A stretch of 24,311 nucleotides of DNA from a bacterium. GTDB lineage: Bacteria; Elusimicrobiota; Elusimicrobia; UBA1565; UBA9628. The position numbers and the translations under genes are program-made. The number at the start of each line of letters is the position of its first letter. Position 1 is the first letter of the stretch. The notes under the pieces are model-generated. The model saw only the letters and a list, made by a program, of their open reading frames with translations. It was not told the DNA's origin and made no database searches. Below, piece after piece: positions 1 to 6,233 of the stretch. The stretch spans positions 1 through 24,311 of the forward strand of contig JAJYFI010000003.1 in NCBI GenBank assembly GCA_021790955.1, read 5' to 3'.

Positions 1-296
1 GAGGGGGATACGGCGCGCAGGCATTCTCCCAGTGGCGCTCCATAATGGGACGAAAGCCACTGCGCCAACCCGGAGAGATCAGCCGGAAGGACGGGCTTCG
101 GGTCGATAACGGACTCGATCGTTTTCAAGGGCCGTTCGGGATTGGCGTCGAAAATCCTAAGGACGGTTCCCACCAGGCGCCGAGAGCCGAACGGCGCTCG
201 AACCCGGGATCCTGCCTCGGCATCCGATCCCGTGGGCAGCAGATAGTGGTAAGTCTGATGAAGCGGAAGGGCGAAGGCGACCTCGGCGATTTTCAC
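1..296 (-). CDS. priA: Primosomal protein N' (PriA), N-terminal part, cut by window edge
   Basis: Only about 98 codons are inside the window; the helicase domains lie beyond position 1. From the GTG at 296 the protein begins VKIAEVAFALPLHQTYHYLL, followed by GSRVRAPFGSRRLVGTVLRI and later LAQWLSSHYGAPLGECLRA. This is the pattern of the PriA 3'-DNA-end-binding domain (family knowledge: a ValProLeu...Tyr.Tyr strand, a PFG.R.L.G strand and a final helix ending in the GE.LR.A.P segment). PriA restarts collapsed replication forks by binding forked DNA and loading the replicative helicase. The GTG start is chosen because it matches the usual PriA N-terminus; no good ribosome binding site precedes it, and the frame stays open upstream through the 371-400 repeats, so an earlier start is not excluded. 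It lies downstream of the methyltransferase gene on the same strand, separated by 112 bases. Confidence 0.85.
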   Translation of the reverse strand, partial: MKIAEVAFALPLHQTYHYLLPTGSDAEAGSRVRAPFGSRRLVGTVLRIFDANPERPLKTIESVIDPKPVLPADLSGLAQWLSSHYGAPLGECLRAVSP

Positions 297-370
297 GAAT
301 GCTACGGATGGCGCCGGTTGGCGAACAAAGGCAGCGGGAAAGCGGCCTCCCAAAGGGATTTTCCGCAATC

Positions 371-400
371 CGCGGTTTTCCGCGGTTTTCCGCGGCTTTC
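371..400. repeat. Three tandem copies of a 10-bp repeat
   Basis: Two exact copies and one near-copy of CGCGGTTTTC (third copy CGCGGCTTTC) stand head to tail, with partial copies on each side (CCGCAATC before, CGTAG after). They sit in the gap between the methyltransferase stop and the priA start. On the minus strand they read as GAAAACCGCG units. The period is close to one helical turn, so a protein-binding site or a slippage product are both possible. No gene is evident here. Confidence 0.7.
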
Positions 401-408
401 CGTAGCGA

Positions 409-1029
409 TCATTTGTACGCCGTCATGACGAAATGAGGAGGGATGTTGCGCACTTCCCATTCGATGTTCGTCTTCCGGAAGTATTTCTTAAGGAGAGGGA
501 CGAGATGGAGCGTGATCTGGTAGGCGACGAAGCGGCCGCCGGGCTTGAGAAGCGCGGCCGTCTTCTTCAAGAGCTCATGCCGGCTCGGCGCCGGGAGGAA
601 CGCGAAAGGGATGCCCGAGATCACGGCGTCGACCGAGGACAAACCCTCCTCCGAAGCGATCTGGTCGATCAGGCGAGCGTCGTCGCGTCGCAAAACCATG
701 CGCGGATCGTGAAAGCGGCGGGAAAGAGCGACGAAGAATTTCTGGTTCATCTCGACGGCCAAGAGCCGCCCCTCCTTGGACATCCGCCTCAGAATCTGCC
801 GAGTGACCACGCCCGCGCCGGGGCCGTATTCGATGACGCGGCGCGCCCCCTCCGGCTGCGCCGCCCGTATGATGCGGCCCACGAGGTAGCGGCTGCTGGG
901 GGTGATCGAGGCGATCGCCTTATCGTCCCAAAAGTATCTGAGATAGGAAAAAAGCCCGTGCGCCTTCTCGGAGCCGTCTTCCAACGAAAAATCCCAAGAC
1001 GGCGGCGGCGGGGAGCGGCGGTGCGTCAT
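409..1029 (-). CDS. SAM-dependent methyltransferase, PmtA (phospholipid N-methyltransferase)-like
   Basis: A 206-residue class I methyltransferase. Motif I is VIEYGPGAGVVTRQIL (about residues 65-80), motif II is AVEMN (91-95), and the motif IV region is SGIPFAF (138-144). The protein ends WEVRNIPPHFVMTAYK. The motif IV region and the NIPP ending resemble bacterial PmtA enzymes, which methylate phosphatidylethanolamine stepwise to phosphatidylcholine; the fold is shared with rRNA adenine dimethylases, so a nucleic-acid substrate remains possible. The ATG at 1029 overlaps the TGA of the uracil-DNA glycosylase gene (ATGA), and a GGAG lies about 10 bases upstream, so translation is probably coupled. 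Phosphatidylethanolamine synthesis genes (psd, pssA) occur 5 kb away in the same window, compatible with but not proving a lipid role. It is the last gene of the gmk operon before priA. Confidence 0.72.
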   Translation of the reverse strand: MTHRRSPPPPSWDFSLEDGSEKAHGLFSYLRYFWDDKAIASITPSSRYLVGRIIRAAQPEGARRVIEYGPGAGVVTRQILRRMSKEGRLLAVEMNQKFFVALSRRFHDPRMVLRRDDARLIDQIASEEGLSSVDAVISGIPFAFLPAPSRHELLKKTAALLKPGGRFVAYQITLHLVPLLKKYFRKTNIEWEVRNIPPHFVMTAYK

Positions 1030-1814
1030 GATCGAGGGGCTCCGTCCATCGCCGCGCGCAAGCTCTTCATATCCTCCCAAACAGCGCGCTTTAAGTCCGG
1101 CTGGCGCAGCAGCGCCGCCGGGTGGTACGTCGGAAGAAGGCGCGCGGGGGCGGGCAATCCTTCAAGCGAGAGCTCTCGCCAGCGCCCGCGCAGCTGGGAG
1201 ATCGGCGTCTCCTCGCGAAGAAGGGCCTTGCTCGCCACGGCCCCCAGGGTCACGATGAACTGGGGCGCGATGAGACGGATCTGGGACTCGATAAAGCCGC
1301 GACAGGCCTCCATTTCCTCGGGAGTCGGGGCGCGGTCGTTGCCTCGCGAATCCGGGGAGGACGGGTTCTTCATCGGGTGGCATTTGACCATGTTGGCGAT
1401 GTAGGCCGACTCTCGCGAAAGGCCGATCGAGGCCATGATGCGGTCAAGAAGCTGTCCCGCGCGCCCCACGAATGGACGGCCAAGCCGGTCCTCGTCAAAG
1501 CCGGGGCCCTCCCCGATAAACATCACGCGAGCGTTGAGATCGCCCTCGCCGGGCACGGCATTGCGGCGCGCGTCGCCCAGCGGACAGCCCCGGCAGGCCC
1601 GGACGGCCTCGACGAGCGCCCGGTGGGCGGCTTCCCGCGTTGGCGCGGCGGGCCGCGCCGCCGCAGACGGCTTCGAGGCCGGCGCCGCGGCGGGAATCAA
1701 GTCATCCTCGTGGGCGTGACGCAGATGGGCTCGCAGTTCGCGGGAGAGCCGCGCCGCTTCCGTGGAGGAGTCGGCCTCCCTGCCGCGTGGCGGGCGCCCG
1801 ATCCCTCGCGTCAA
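1026..1814 (-). CDS. udg: Family-4 uracil-DNA glycosylase (iron-sulfur)
   Basis: A 262-residue protein that removes uracil from DNA. The diagnostic segment GEGPGFDEDRLGRPFVGRAG (about 101-120) and the TYHPAALLR motif near the C-terminus identify a family 4/5-type glycosylase. Cysteines C74 and C77 (RACRGCPLG), C145 (VKCHP) and C171 (EACRGF) are the expected 4Fe-4S ligands. An N-terminal segment LSRELRAHL followed by an Ala/Pro-rich linker is common in bacterial members. The start is taken as TTG at 1814, which overlaps the rpoZ stop (TTGA) and has AAGGAAGG 9 bases upstream; a longer reading would run through rpoZ. About 10 more residues than usual separate the third and fourth cysteines. Second to last gene of the gmk-rpoZ operon. 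Confidence 0.9.
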   Translation of the reverse strand: MTRGIGRPPRGREADSSTEAARLSRELRAHLRHAHEDDLIPAAAPASKPSAAARPAAPTREAAHRALVEAVRACRGCPLGDARRNAVPGEGDLNARVMFIGEGPGFDEDRLGRPFVGRAGQLLDRIMASIGLSRESAYIANMVKCHPMKNPSSPDSRGNDRAPTPEEMEACRGFIESQIRLIAPQFIVTLGAVASKALLREETPISQLRGRWRELSLEGLPAPARLLPTYHPAALLRQPDLKRAVWEDMKSLRAAMDGAPRS

Positions 1815-2284
1815 CGGGATTTGCCTTCCTTGGCGGGCTCTTCGACCTGGGTCAGGGGCGCCGGGGCCTCCCCGGCGGATTTGAGCTTCTCCCAATCCAC
1901 CTCCCCGCTCAGGACGTCCCGGAGGCCTCGCTGAAGGATTTCGTTGGGGGTCAGATGGCGGTTTTCCTCTTGTCGCCTCAGGACTCGGGCCCATGCCGCC
2001 GCCAGATGGACCACCTTATAGCGGGCGCCCTTGTAGTCGAGGACCAGCTCCTGCAGGTTGGCGGACGGCGCCTCCGCTTTGGCCTTGCCCCCCTCCGGCT
2101 TGACGGCGCCAATCCCTTTGCGCAAAAGCGTCGCAAGGGAGACCCATCCTTCCTGGGGCGCGTGGATCATCGACGCCGCGGCCGAAGACAATATCGGCGG
2201 GATCATCGCGGCGGGCTCTTCCTGGGGCTTCGCTTTTTCTTCGGCGGCGGATTCTTCGGCGGTCGTCTTCGTTTTCTTGCTCAT
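1811..2284 (-). CDS. rpoZ: RNA polymerase omega subunit (RpoZ), N-terminally extended
   Basis: A 157-residue protein whose residues about 79-130 (ELVLDYKGARYKVVHLAAAW followed by ARVLRRQEENRHLTPNEILQ and RGLRDVLSGEV) resemble the omega fold: a helix with R.K.V..AA..AR.L followed by a P..EI..G..D/E..G.V helix. Omega helps assemble and stabilise RNA polymerase. Its position directly after gmk is the classic gmk-rpoZ pair, which strengthens the call. Typical omega is 60-110 residues; here roughly 75 extra residues precede the core, starting with a Lys/Glu/Ala-rich stretch. The ATG at 2284 overlaps the gmk stop (ATGA) and is preceded by GGGAGG with 5-base spacing, so the start is firm. The extension has no recognised domain. 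Confidence 0.78.
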   Translation of the reverse strand: MSKKTKTTAEESAAEEKAKPQEEPAAMIPPILSSAAASMIHAPQEGWVSLATLLRKGIGAVKPEGGKAKAEAPSANLQELVLDYKGARYKVVHLAAAWARVLRRQEENRHLTPNEILQRGLRDVLSGEVDWEKLKSAGEAPAPLTQVEEPAKEGKSR

Positions 2285-2925
2285 CGCTTCCTCCCGGTCA
2301 CGCGTTCTCGCAGCGGCGTCTCGGCCTCGCCTGCATCCAGCAAAAGCTTGAAGGGGGGACGGCGCTTGATCTTGAGAGCCTCCGCCGTGATGATCGCGTC
2401 GATGGAGGACACGGCCCCCTCCAACTCGTCATTGACGACCAGATAATCGTAATGAACGGCCTCGGCCATCTCCTGGCGCGCCCGAGACAAGCGCCTCTCG
2501 ATGGAGGCTTCCTCGTCGCGGCGCGCGACGAGCCTTTCTCGCAGAACACGCAGCGAGGGAGGCGCCACGAAAACGAGCGCCGCTTGCGGCAGTTTCCGCC
2601 GAAGGGCCAACGCCCCCTGGACGTCGATCGCAAGGAGGGGGTTTTTCCCCTTCTCCATCGACTCCTGGATGAAGCGGCGCGGCGTGCCGTAATACTCGTC
2701 GTGAACGACGGCCCACTCCAGGAACTCCCCCTTGTGAACCGCGTGCTTGAATTCCTCGCGCGTCAGGAAGCGATACTGGCGGCCGTTCTTCTCTCCAGGC
2801 CGAGGGCGGCGCGTGGTGCAGGAAATCGAGTAGGCGAGATCGCGTCGGCGCTCGATGAGCTTTCGGCAGATGGTGGACTTGCCGGCTCCGGAAGGAGCAG
2901 AGATGACGATCGGGAAACCCTGCAT
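2281..2925 (-). CDS. gmk: Guanylate kinase
   Basis: A 214-residue cytosolic enzyme that converts GMP and ATP to GDP and ADP. The P-loop is SAPSGAGKST (residues 9-18). The GMP-binding part includes SCTTRRPRPGEKNGRQYRFL (substrate arginines and tyrosine) and EFLEWAVVHDEYYGTP, and the GuaK core ends with LLAIDVQGA. Length is normal for the family. It leads a four-gene overlapping operon (gmk, rpoZ, udg, methyltransferase). It starts 33 bases from the divergent cinA start. The ATG at 2925 has no Shine-Dalgarno sequence, and a TATGAT -10-like hexamer lies only 18 bases upstream, so the message may be nearly leaderless. Confidence 0.96.
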   Translation of the reverse strand: MQGFPIVISAPSGAGKSTICRKLIERRRDLAYSISCTTRRPRPGEKNGRQYRFLTREEFKHAVHKGEFLEWAVVHDEYYGTPRRFIQESMEKGKNPLLAIDVQGALALRRKLPQAALVFVAPPSLRVLRERLVARRDEEASIERRLSRARQEMAEAVHYDYLVVNDELEGAVSSIDAIITAEALKIKRRPPFKLLLDAGEAETPLRERVTGRKR

Positions 2926-2958
2926 TCAGTTGAATGATAAAGTATCATAAACGCGAAA
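2926..2958. promoter_or_regulatory. Divergent gmk/cinA promoter region with a 15-bp palindrome
   Basis: The 33-base gap between divergent gmk and cinA holds ATGATA-aag-TATCAT (2934-2948), a perfect 6-bp inverted repeat. On the minus strand it includes TATGAT (2949-2944), a good -10 hexamer for gmk; on the plus strand TATCAT (2943-2948) could serve cinA. No clear -35 boxes are visible. The palindrome could be an operator, or just two back-to-back -10 elements. Neither gene has a Shine-Dalgarno sequence, consistent with very short leaders. Confidence 0.45.
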
Positions 2959-4239
2959 ATGAACTCAAATCCCGATCCCCGCGCGCCTCGCGTCGAGATT
3001 CTTTGCGTGGGCACCGAGCTCTTGGGAGGACGCGCGGACGGTCACGCTCCGTATCTTGCCAAGAGGCTTCGCGCGGCCGGGTTCCTCGTTGGCCGCGCCT
3101 CCCAACTCCCTGACGATGCCGGGGAAATCGCCGGCGCCCTGCGCGAGGCCTTGCGCCGTTCGGAGGGCGTGATCCTCTGCGGGGGCCTGGGCCCCACCTT
3201 CGACGACGTCACGCGGGAAGGAGCGGCGAAAGCCCTCAAACGCAGGCTCCTCTTCGATCCCGGGCTCTTTCGCGAGATCGCGCGCAAGCTCGGCCGGCAC
3301 GGCTTCGCGATCCCGGAGTCAAACCGGCGCCAAGCCTTTCTCCTGGAAGGCGCAAGCGCGCTCGCCAACCGCTACGGCTCCGCGCCCGCGCAGAGGGTCG
3401 TCCTGGGAGGGTCCCGGCGGCCCAAGCTCGTCTACCTCCTGCCGGGGCCGCCTCGGGAATTGGCTCCCATCTTCGAGCGCCAGGTCCTTCCCGACCTCAA
3501 ACGGCGCCTGGCCCGGGGCCTCTCCGTCGAAAGCTTCGCGCTCCACCTCATCGGGCTCGCGGAGTCGAAAGCCGAGGAGCTGCTGCGGCCGGTCATCGAG
3601 TTGAAGCGCCCTTGGCTTGACTTCACGATCCTCGCTTCGGACGGCGAGATCGAATTCCACGCCGTCATGGCGGGGCCAAGCCGCTCCCAAAACCGGGAGC
3701 TCAAGACCCGGCTTCTCAGGCAAGCCCGCGTGCTCGCCGGCCGGCATCTCTTCGGGATGGGGGAGGACAGCCTCGAAAAAGCCGTGGGGCGCGCGCTGCG
3801 GCGCCGCGGCCTTACCCTCGCCCTCGCCGAGTCCTGCACGGCGGGCATCCTCTCCGCCCGGCTCACCCAGGTGCCCGGCAGCTCCCGATATTTCCTCGGC
3901 GGCTACCTCGCGTATTCCAACGGCCTCAAGCGCCGCCTCTTGGGCGTCAAGGCGGAAACCCTTCGCCGTTGGGGCGCGGTGAGCGCCGAATGCGCGGGGG
4001 AAATGGCGCGGCTCGCGCGCAGGCGCTGCCGAAGCTCGGTGGGGCTCTCGATTACGGGGATCGCGGGCCCGGCAGGTGGAACGCGGGACAAGCCGGTCGG
4101 GACCGTGTTCTTCGGCCTCTCGGGGCCATGGAGCGCCAAGACGGAGGCGTTCGAGCGCCATTTCGCAGGCGACAGGGAAACCATCCGCCGCCGCGCCGCG
4201 TCCTTCGCTCTGCAGCAGCTGCTGCGAGCGATTGCATGA
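2959..4239 (+). CDS. cinA: CinA family protein (NMN deamidase / ADP-ribose pyrophosphatase type)
   Basis: A 426-residue two-domain protein. The N-terminal molybdopterin-binding-like (COG1058) domain has VGTELLGG (18-24) and the conserved GGLGPTFDDVT (75-85). The C-terminal PncC-type domain has LAESCTAG, with the probable catalytic Ser at residue 292, then YSNGLKRRLLGV and SITGIAGPAGG. The family recycles pyridine nucleotides: the C-terminal domain deamidates nicotinamide mononucleotide to nicotinate mononucleotide, and the N-terminal domain hydrolyses ADP-ribose in characterised members. Length is normal. The ATG at 2959 is used because residues 11-18 (RVEILCVG) match the usual family N-terminus; about ten extra residues precede it. 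It stands alone on the plus strand and its stop overlaps an ATG (ATGA at 4236-4239) leading into a decayed frame. Confidence 0.93.
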   Translation: MNSNPDPRAPRVEILCVGTELLGGRADGHAPYLAKRLRAAGFLVGRASQLPDDAGEIAGALREALRRSEGVILCGGLGPTFDDVTREGAAKALKRRLLFDPGLFREIARKLGRHGFAIPESNRRQAFLLEGASALANRYGSAPAQRVVLGGSRRPKLVYLLPGPPRELAPIFERQVLPDLKRRLARGLSVESFALHLIGLAESKAEELLRPVIELKRPWLDFTILASDGEIEFHAVMAGPSRSQNRELKTRLLRQARVLAGRHLFGMGEDSLEKAVGRALRRRGLTLALAESCTAGILSARLTQVPGSSRYFLGGYLAYSNGLKRRLLGVKAETLRRWGAVSAECAGEMARLARRRCRSSVGLSITGIAGPAGGTRDKPVGTVFFGLSGPWSAKTEAFERHFAGDRETIRRRAASFALQQLLRAIA

Positions 4240-4540
4240 CACGTCGCGTCATCGCCGGCGGCAAGCGCCTTCTGGCTCTTCGGAAGCCGGGATCTGGAGG
4301 ACCGGCATCGCTGGGTGGCCCGCATCCCTCCTCCGCGCTCCCATGGACGCGAGTTCGCTTTCGTGCCGTTCTCTTGAGAAAGGGGCCGCCCTTCAATTCG
4401 GGACCTGCTGGGGCTACGCGACGCAAGAGCGCTACGATTTAGTGCTGCGAAGGCTGCGCGGCTCCGGCTTTCCTTTTCAAGCTGACCAGCCGCTTCCAAG
4501 CCGTTCCCGGGCTCCTTTGCCGCGGCGTAGCATTTTCTAA
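4236..4540 (+). pseudogene. Possible decayed reading frame between cinA and the insertion sequence
   Basis: This 297-base gap has no intact gene that I recognise. Two plus-strand segments look coding-like but are in different frames. One, in the cinA frame after its stop, reads AFWLFGSRDLEDRHRWVARI and then PPPRSHGREFAFVPFS to a TGA near 4373. The other, one frame over, reads EKGAALQFGTCWGYATQERY and DLVLRRLRGSGFPFQADQ and ends at the TAA (4538-4540) supplied by the IS tip. Joining them needs a +1 shift near 4370, and another shift is needed to use the ATG at 4236. This fits a small gene that was frameshifted and cut by the IS, but chance open frames in GC-rich DNA are a real alternative. Function unknown. 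Confidence 0.25.
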
Positions 4541-4558
4541 TCCAGAAATGAGCCTGAA
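4534..4558 (-). repeat. Left terminal inverted repeat of the IS
   Basis: Read on the minus strand it starts TTCAGGCTCATTT, continues CTGGATTAGAAA, and matches the right end at 5924-5946 apart from a 2-base insertion and one or two substitutions. It encodes the transposase C-terminal Ser-Gly-Ser-Phe-Leu-Asp and its TAG stop (4539-4537). Confidence 0.75.
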
Positions 4559-5880
4559 GTAGTCGCAGGCCGCAGTCTTTCTTTTTGTCGACTTTTTCTT
4601 TCTGTTGACGGCTGTGGACAAAGTGGGCGAGCGCGCGTGGAAGTTCTTGGTGGCAGGCCGACGGCTCTAAACAACTTGTCCTTGGCTTCCTGCATCCGCC
4701 TGGCACACTCATTGTCGGAATGTCGCGCCGCGATCTCATCGAGCACCTTGAAGCTGACGCCGGGGCATAAATGGCTCGCGGCCTCCGGAAGCGATTTGAG
4801 GCGCTCATAAGGCGTTTGGTAGGTCTCGTATTTCCTGCTCCGTCGCCCCTTCTCGTCGACCGTAACCGTGGCGAAGCCGCAGGGGCGATGGAAGTTGAGA
4901 TACACGTTAAAATGCTCCTGGTAGAAGCCGTTGATGCGCGGGGCGTGGCGCTGCTCGATGTGCCAGTAGCCCATGTGCTTGCGGATGATGCTGCCGTTCT
5001 TGCTCTCGACCAGGGCGTTGTCGTTGGTTCGGCCCGATCGCGACTTGGTTTGTTCGATCAAGAGCTTGTTTAAGAGCTCTGCCACGACCCCGTTGATGTA
5101 TTCGCCGCCGTTGTCGGAGTGAAATCCTCGGAGCGCGAAGGGGAATGCGGCCAGCGCCAGTTCCAGAGCCGGCAGCAGGTGGGGCTCGGAAATTGTCTCG
5201 ACGCAGACCACGACTTCCCATTGCGTCACTTCGTCGACGAGGTTGACGTGGTAGACACCCTTCACGCCGTCCAGGTCCCCTTGATGGACGGTGTCGACGC
5301 GAATAAAGCCGGGCTGGCCTTGCGGATCGGGACGGCGTCGGATCCCGATGGATACGCGGACGGGCTTTGTTCGCGCGAAGGTCTGGGAGCGGAGTCGGTA
5401 AGTGCGGGTGCGGCGAAGGTTGTAGATGTGGGGCGCGGAAATGTCCTTGAGGCGCTCGAAGCGTTTGTTCCCGTAAACGAAGTGCTGCCGCTGGAGAATC
5501 CTCTTGGTCGCGGGTCCGGAAAGCCGTCCGTGAGCGTTGTCGGTTTGGGCCAGGAGTTCCCGGTCGAAGATGGTGTATTTCGATGGGAAGCGATGGCGCC
5601 GCGCCCCGACGTGGCGCAGAGAGCCATCCCGAAGCCACCGCGATATGAGGCGCGTGATGGCCGCGCGTGAATAGCCGCTCAGACGGGCCGTATAGGCCCG
5701 GACCAGTCCCTTGCCCTTCTTGCCTAGAGAAAAATAATCGAACCGCTTGAGAGCTCCTTCGATCCAGGCGTATCGTTGGGGCCGCGAAAGCCCTTTGAGC
5801 TTGAGTTCGCTGGGAGTTTTCAGGAGTCCCTGGATTTGCTCCAGGGTTGTGATGCGCGAATCGTCCATGGTCACGGTCAT
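4537..5880 (-). CDS. Integrase-core (rve) DD(35)E transposase
   Basis: A 447-residue transposase. A helix-turn-helix-like N-terminal part (YSRAAITRLISRWLRDGSL, about 70-88) precedes an RNase H-fold catalytic core. The catalytic acidic residues are D196 (FIRVDTVHQGDL), D256 (GFHSDNGGEYIN) and E292 (NDNALVESKNGSIIRKH); 35 residues separate the second Asp and the Glu, the classic DD(35)E spacing. The C-terminal 100 residues are basic. The frame is intact, so the protein may be active. The last six codons and the TAG stop lie inside the left inverted repeat. The start is ambiguous: ATG at 5880 has GAGG only one base away, GTG at 5874 has GAGG at 7 bases, and another ATG is at 5868. No accessory gene is present. 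Confidence 0.9.
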   Translation of the reverse strand: MTVTMDDSRITTLEQIQGLLKTPSELKLKGLSRPQRYAWIEGALKRFDYFSLGKKGKGLVRAYTARLSGYSRAAITRLISRWLRDGSLRHVGARRHRFPSKYTIFDRELLAQTDNAHGRLSGPATKRILQRQHFVYGNKRFERLKDISAPHIYNLRRTRTYRLRSQTFARTKPVRVSIGIRRRPDPQGQPGFIRVDTVHQGDLDGVKGVYHVNLVDEVTQWEVVVCVETISEPHLLPALELALAAFPFALRGFHSDNGGEYINGVVAELLNKLLIEQTKSRSGRTNDNALVESKNGSIIRKHMGYWHIEQRHAPRINGFYQEHFNVYLNFHRPCGFATVTVDEKGRRSRKYETYQTPYERLKSLPEAASHLCPGVSFKVLDEIAARHSDNECARRMQEAKDKLFRAVGLPPRTSTRARPLCPQPSTERKSRQKERLRPATTSGSFLD

Positions 5881-5923
5881 GCCTCGAAGTTACCACGGCC
5901 CTGTCGCGCCTTAATGACGGCAT

Positions 5924-6007
5924 TTCAGGCTCATTTGTGTTAGAAACCGCCCCAGCTTCAGGCTCATCTTGTGTTAGACAAGACTCATCCGGGCTCATGC
6001 GTGTAGA
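5924..6007 (+). repeat. Right IS end followed by two more copies of its motif
   Basis: Three copies of a shared motif occur in the same orientation: GGCTCATTTGTGTTAGA at 5928-5944, GGCTCATCTTGTGTTAGA at 5961-5978, and the weaker GGCTCATGCGTGTAGA at 5992-6007. The GGCTCAT units are 33 and 31 bases apart. The first two also share the preceding TTCA. The left end has only one copy. They may be multiple transposase-binding sites at one end, or scars of repeated IS insertion and decay. Confidence 0.7.
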
Positions 6008-6080
6008 AATACGGTAGAATCCCCTACACGCATGAACACGCATCGTCGGATTTGGCCGCATTTTGGCCGCATGCGTGTAA
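5996..6080. repeat. Dense short direct and inverted repeats upstream of tRNA-Leu
   Basis: A perfect 11-bp inverted repeat, CATGCGTGTAG (5996-6006) and CTACACGCATG (6024-6034), has a 17-base loop. Its core ATGCGTG occurs four times: plus at 5997 and 6071, inverted at 6027-6033 and 6037-6043. Between these is an exact 11-bp tandem duplication of TTTGGCCGCAT (6051-6061 and 6062-6072). The stretch is non-coding and ends about 40 bases before the tRNA. It could be operator sites or mobile-element debris. Confidence 0.7.
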
Positions 6081-6123
6081 CTTTCAGGGCCTACGCTCAA
6101 AAAAAGTGTTGAATTTCCTACAC

Positions 6124-6207
6124 GGGCAGGTGGCGGAACTGGCAGACGCAAGGGACTTAAAATCCCTCGGCCGCAAGGCCGTGCGGGTTCGATTCCCGCC
6201 CTGCCCA
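6124..6207 (+). tRNA. tRNA-Leu (anticodon TAA)
   Basis: An 84-base class II tRNA. The acceptor stem pairs GGGCAGG (6124-6130) with CCTGCCC (6200-6206), with discriminator A at 6207. The anticodon stem AGGGA/TCCCT encloses the loop CTTAAAA with anticodon TAA at 6158-6160, so it reads UUA. A long variable arm (GGCC-GCAA-GGCC) and the T-loop GGTTCGATTCC confirm a leucine tRNA. CCA is not encoded. psd begins 26 bases downstream on the same strand, so the two may share a transcript. No separate terminator is visible between them. Confidence 0.97.
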
Positions 6208-6233
6208 GTTCGGCTGATGCTGCCATCTTAAAA

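Larger units (their letters stand above)
4534..5946 (-). mobile_element. Insertion sequence with DD(35)E transposase, about 1.4 kb
   Basis: The transposase gene is bracketed by imperfect inverted repeats. The left end, read outward on the minus strand (4558 to 4534), is TTCAGGCTCATTTCTGGATTAG followed by AAA. The right end, read outward on the plus strand (5924 to 5946), is TTCAGGCTCATTTGTGTTAG followed by AAA. The outermost shared bases are TTTCTAA at 4534-4540 and TTAGAAA at 5940-5946, which set the boundaries given here. No target-site duplication is visible next to these tips. Further copies of the right-end motif at 5957 and 5988 leave the true right boundary uncertain. The element sits between cinA and tRNA-Leu, both intact. 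The family is not named with confidence; the integrase-core transposase resembles groups filed under ISNCY or IS481-like. Confidence 0.75.

Noticed and set aside
4534..5946. Target-site duplication flanking the IS
   Set aside because: Bases next to the tips (GTAGCAT on the left, CCGCCCC on the right) do not match.
371..6080. CRISPR array among the short repeats at 371-400 or 5924-6080
   Set aside because: Units are 7-17 bases with no regular unique spacers, and there are no cas genes.
6124..6207. tRNA-Leu as an integration site for a genomic island
   Set aside because: No integrase of tyrosine or serine type and no direct repeat of the tRNA 3' end is seen; the adjacent element is a DDE IS.
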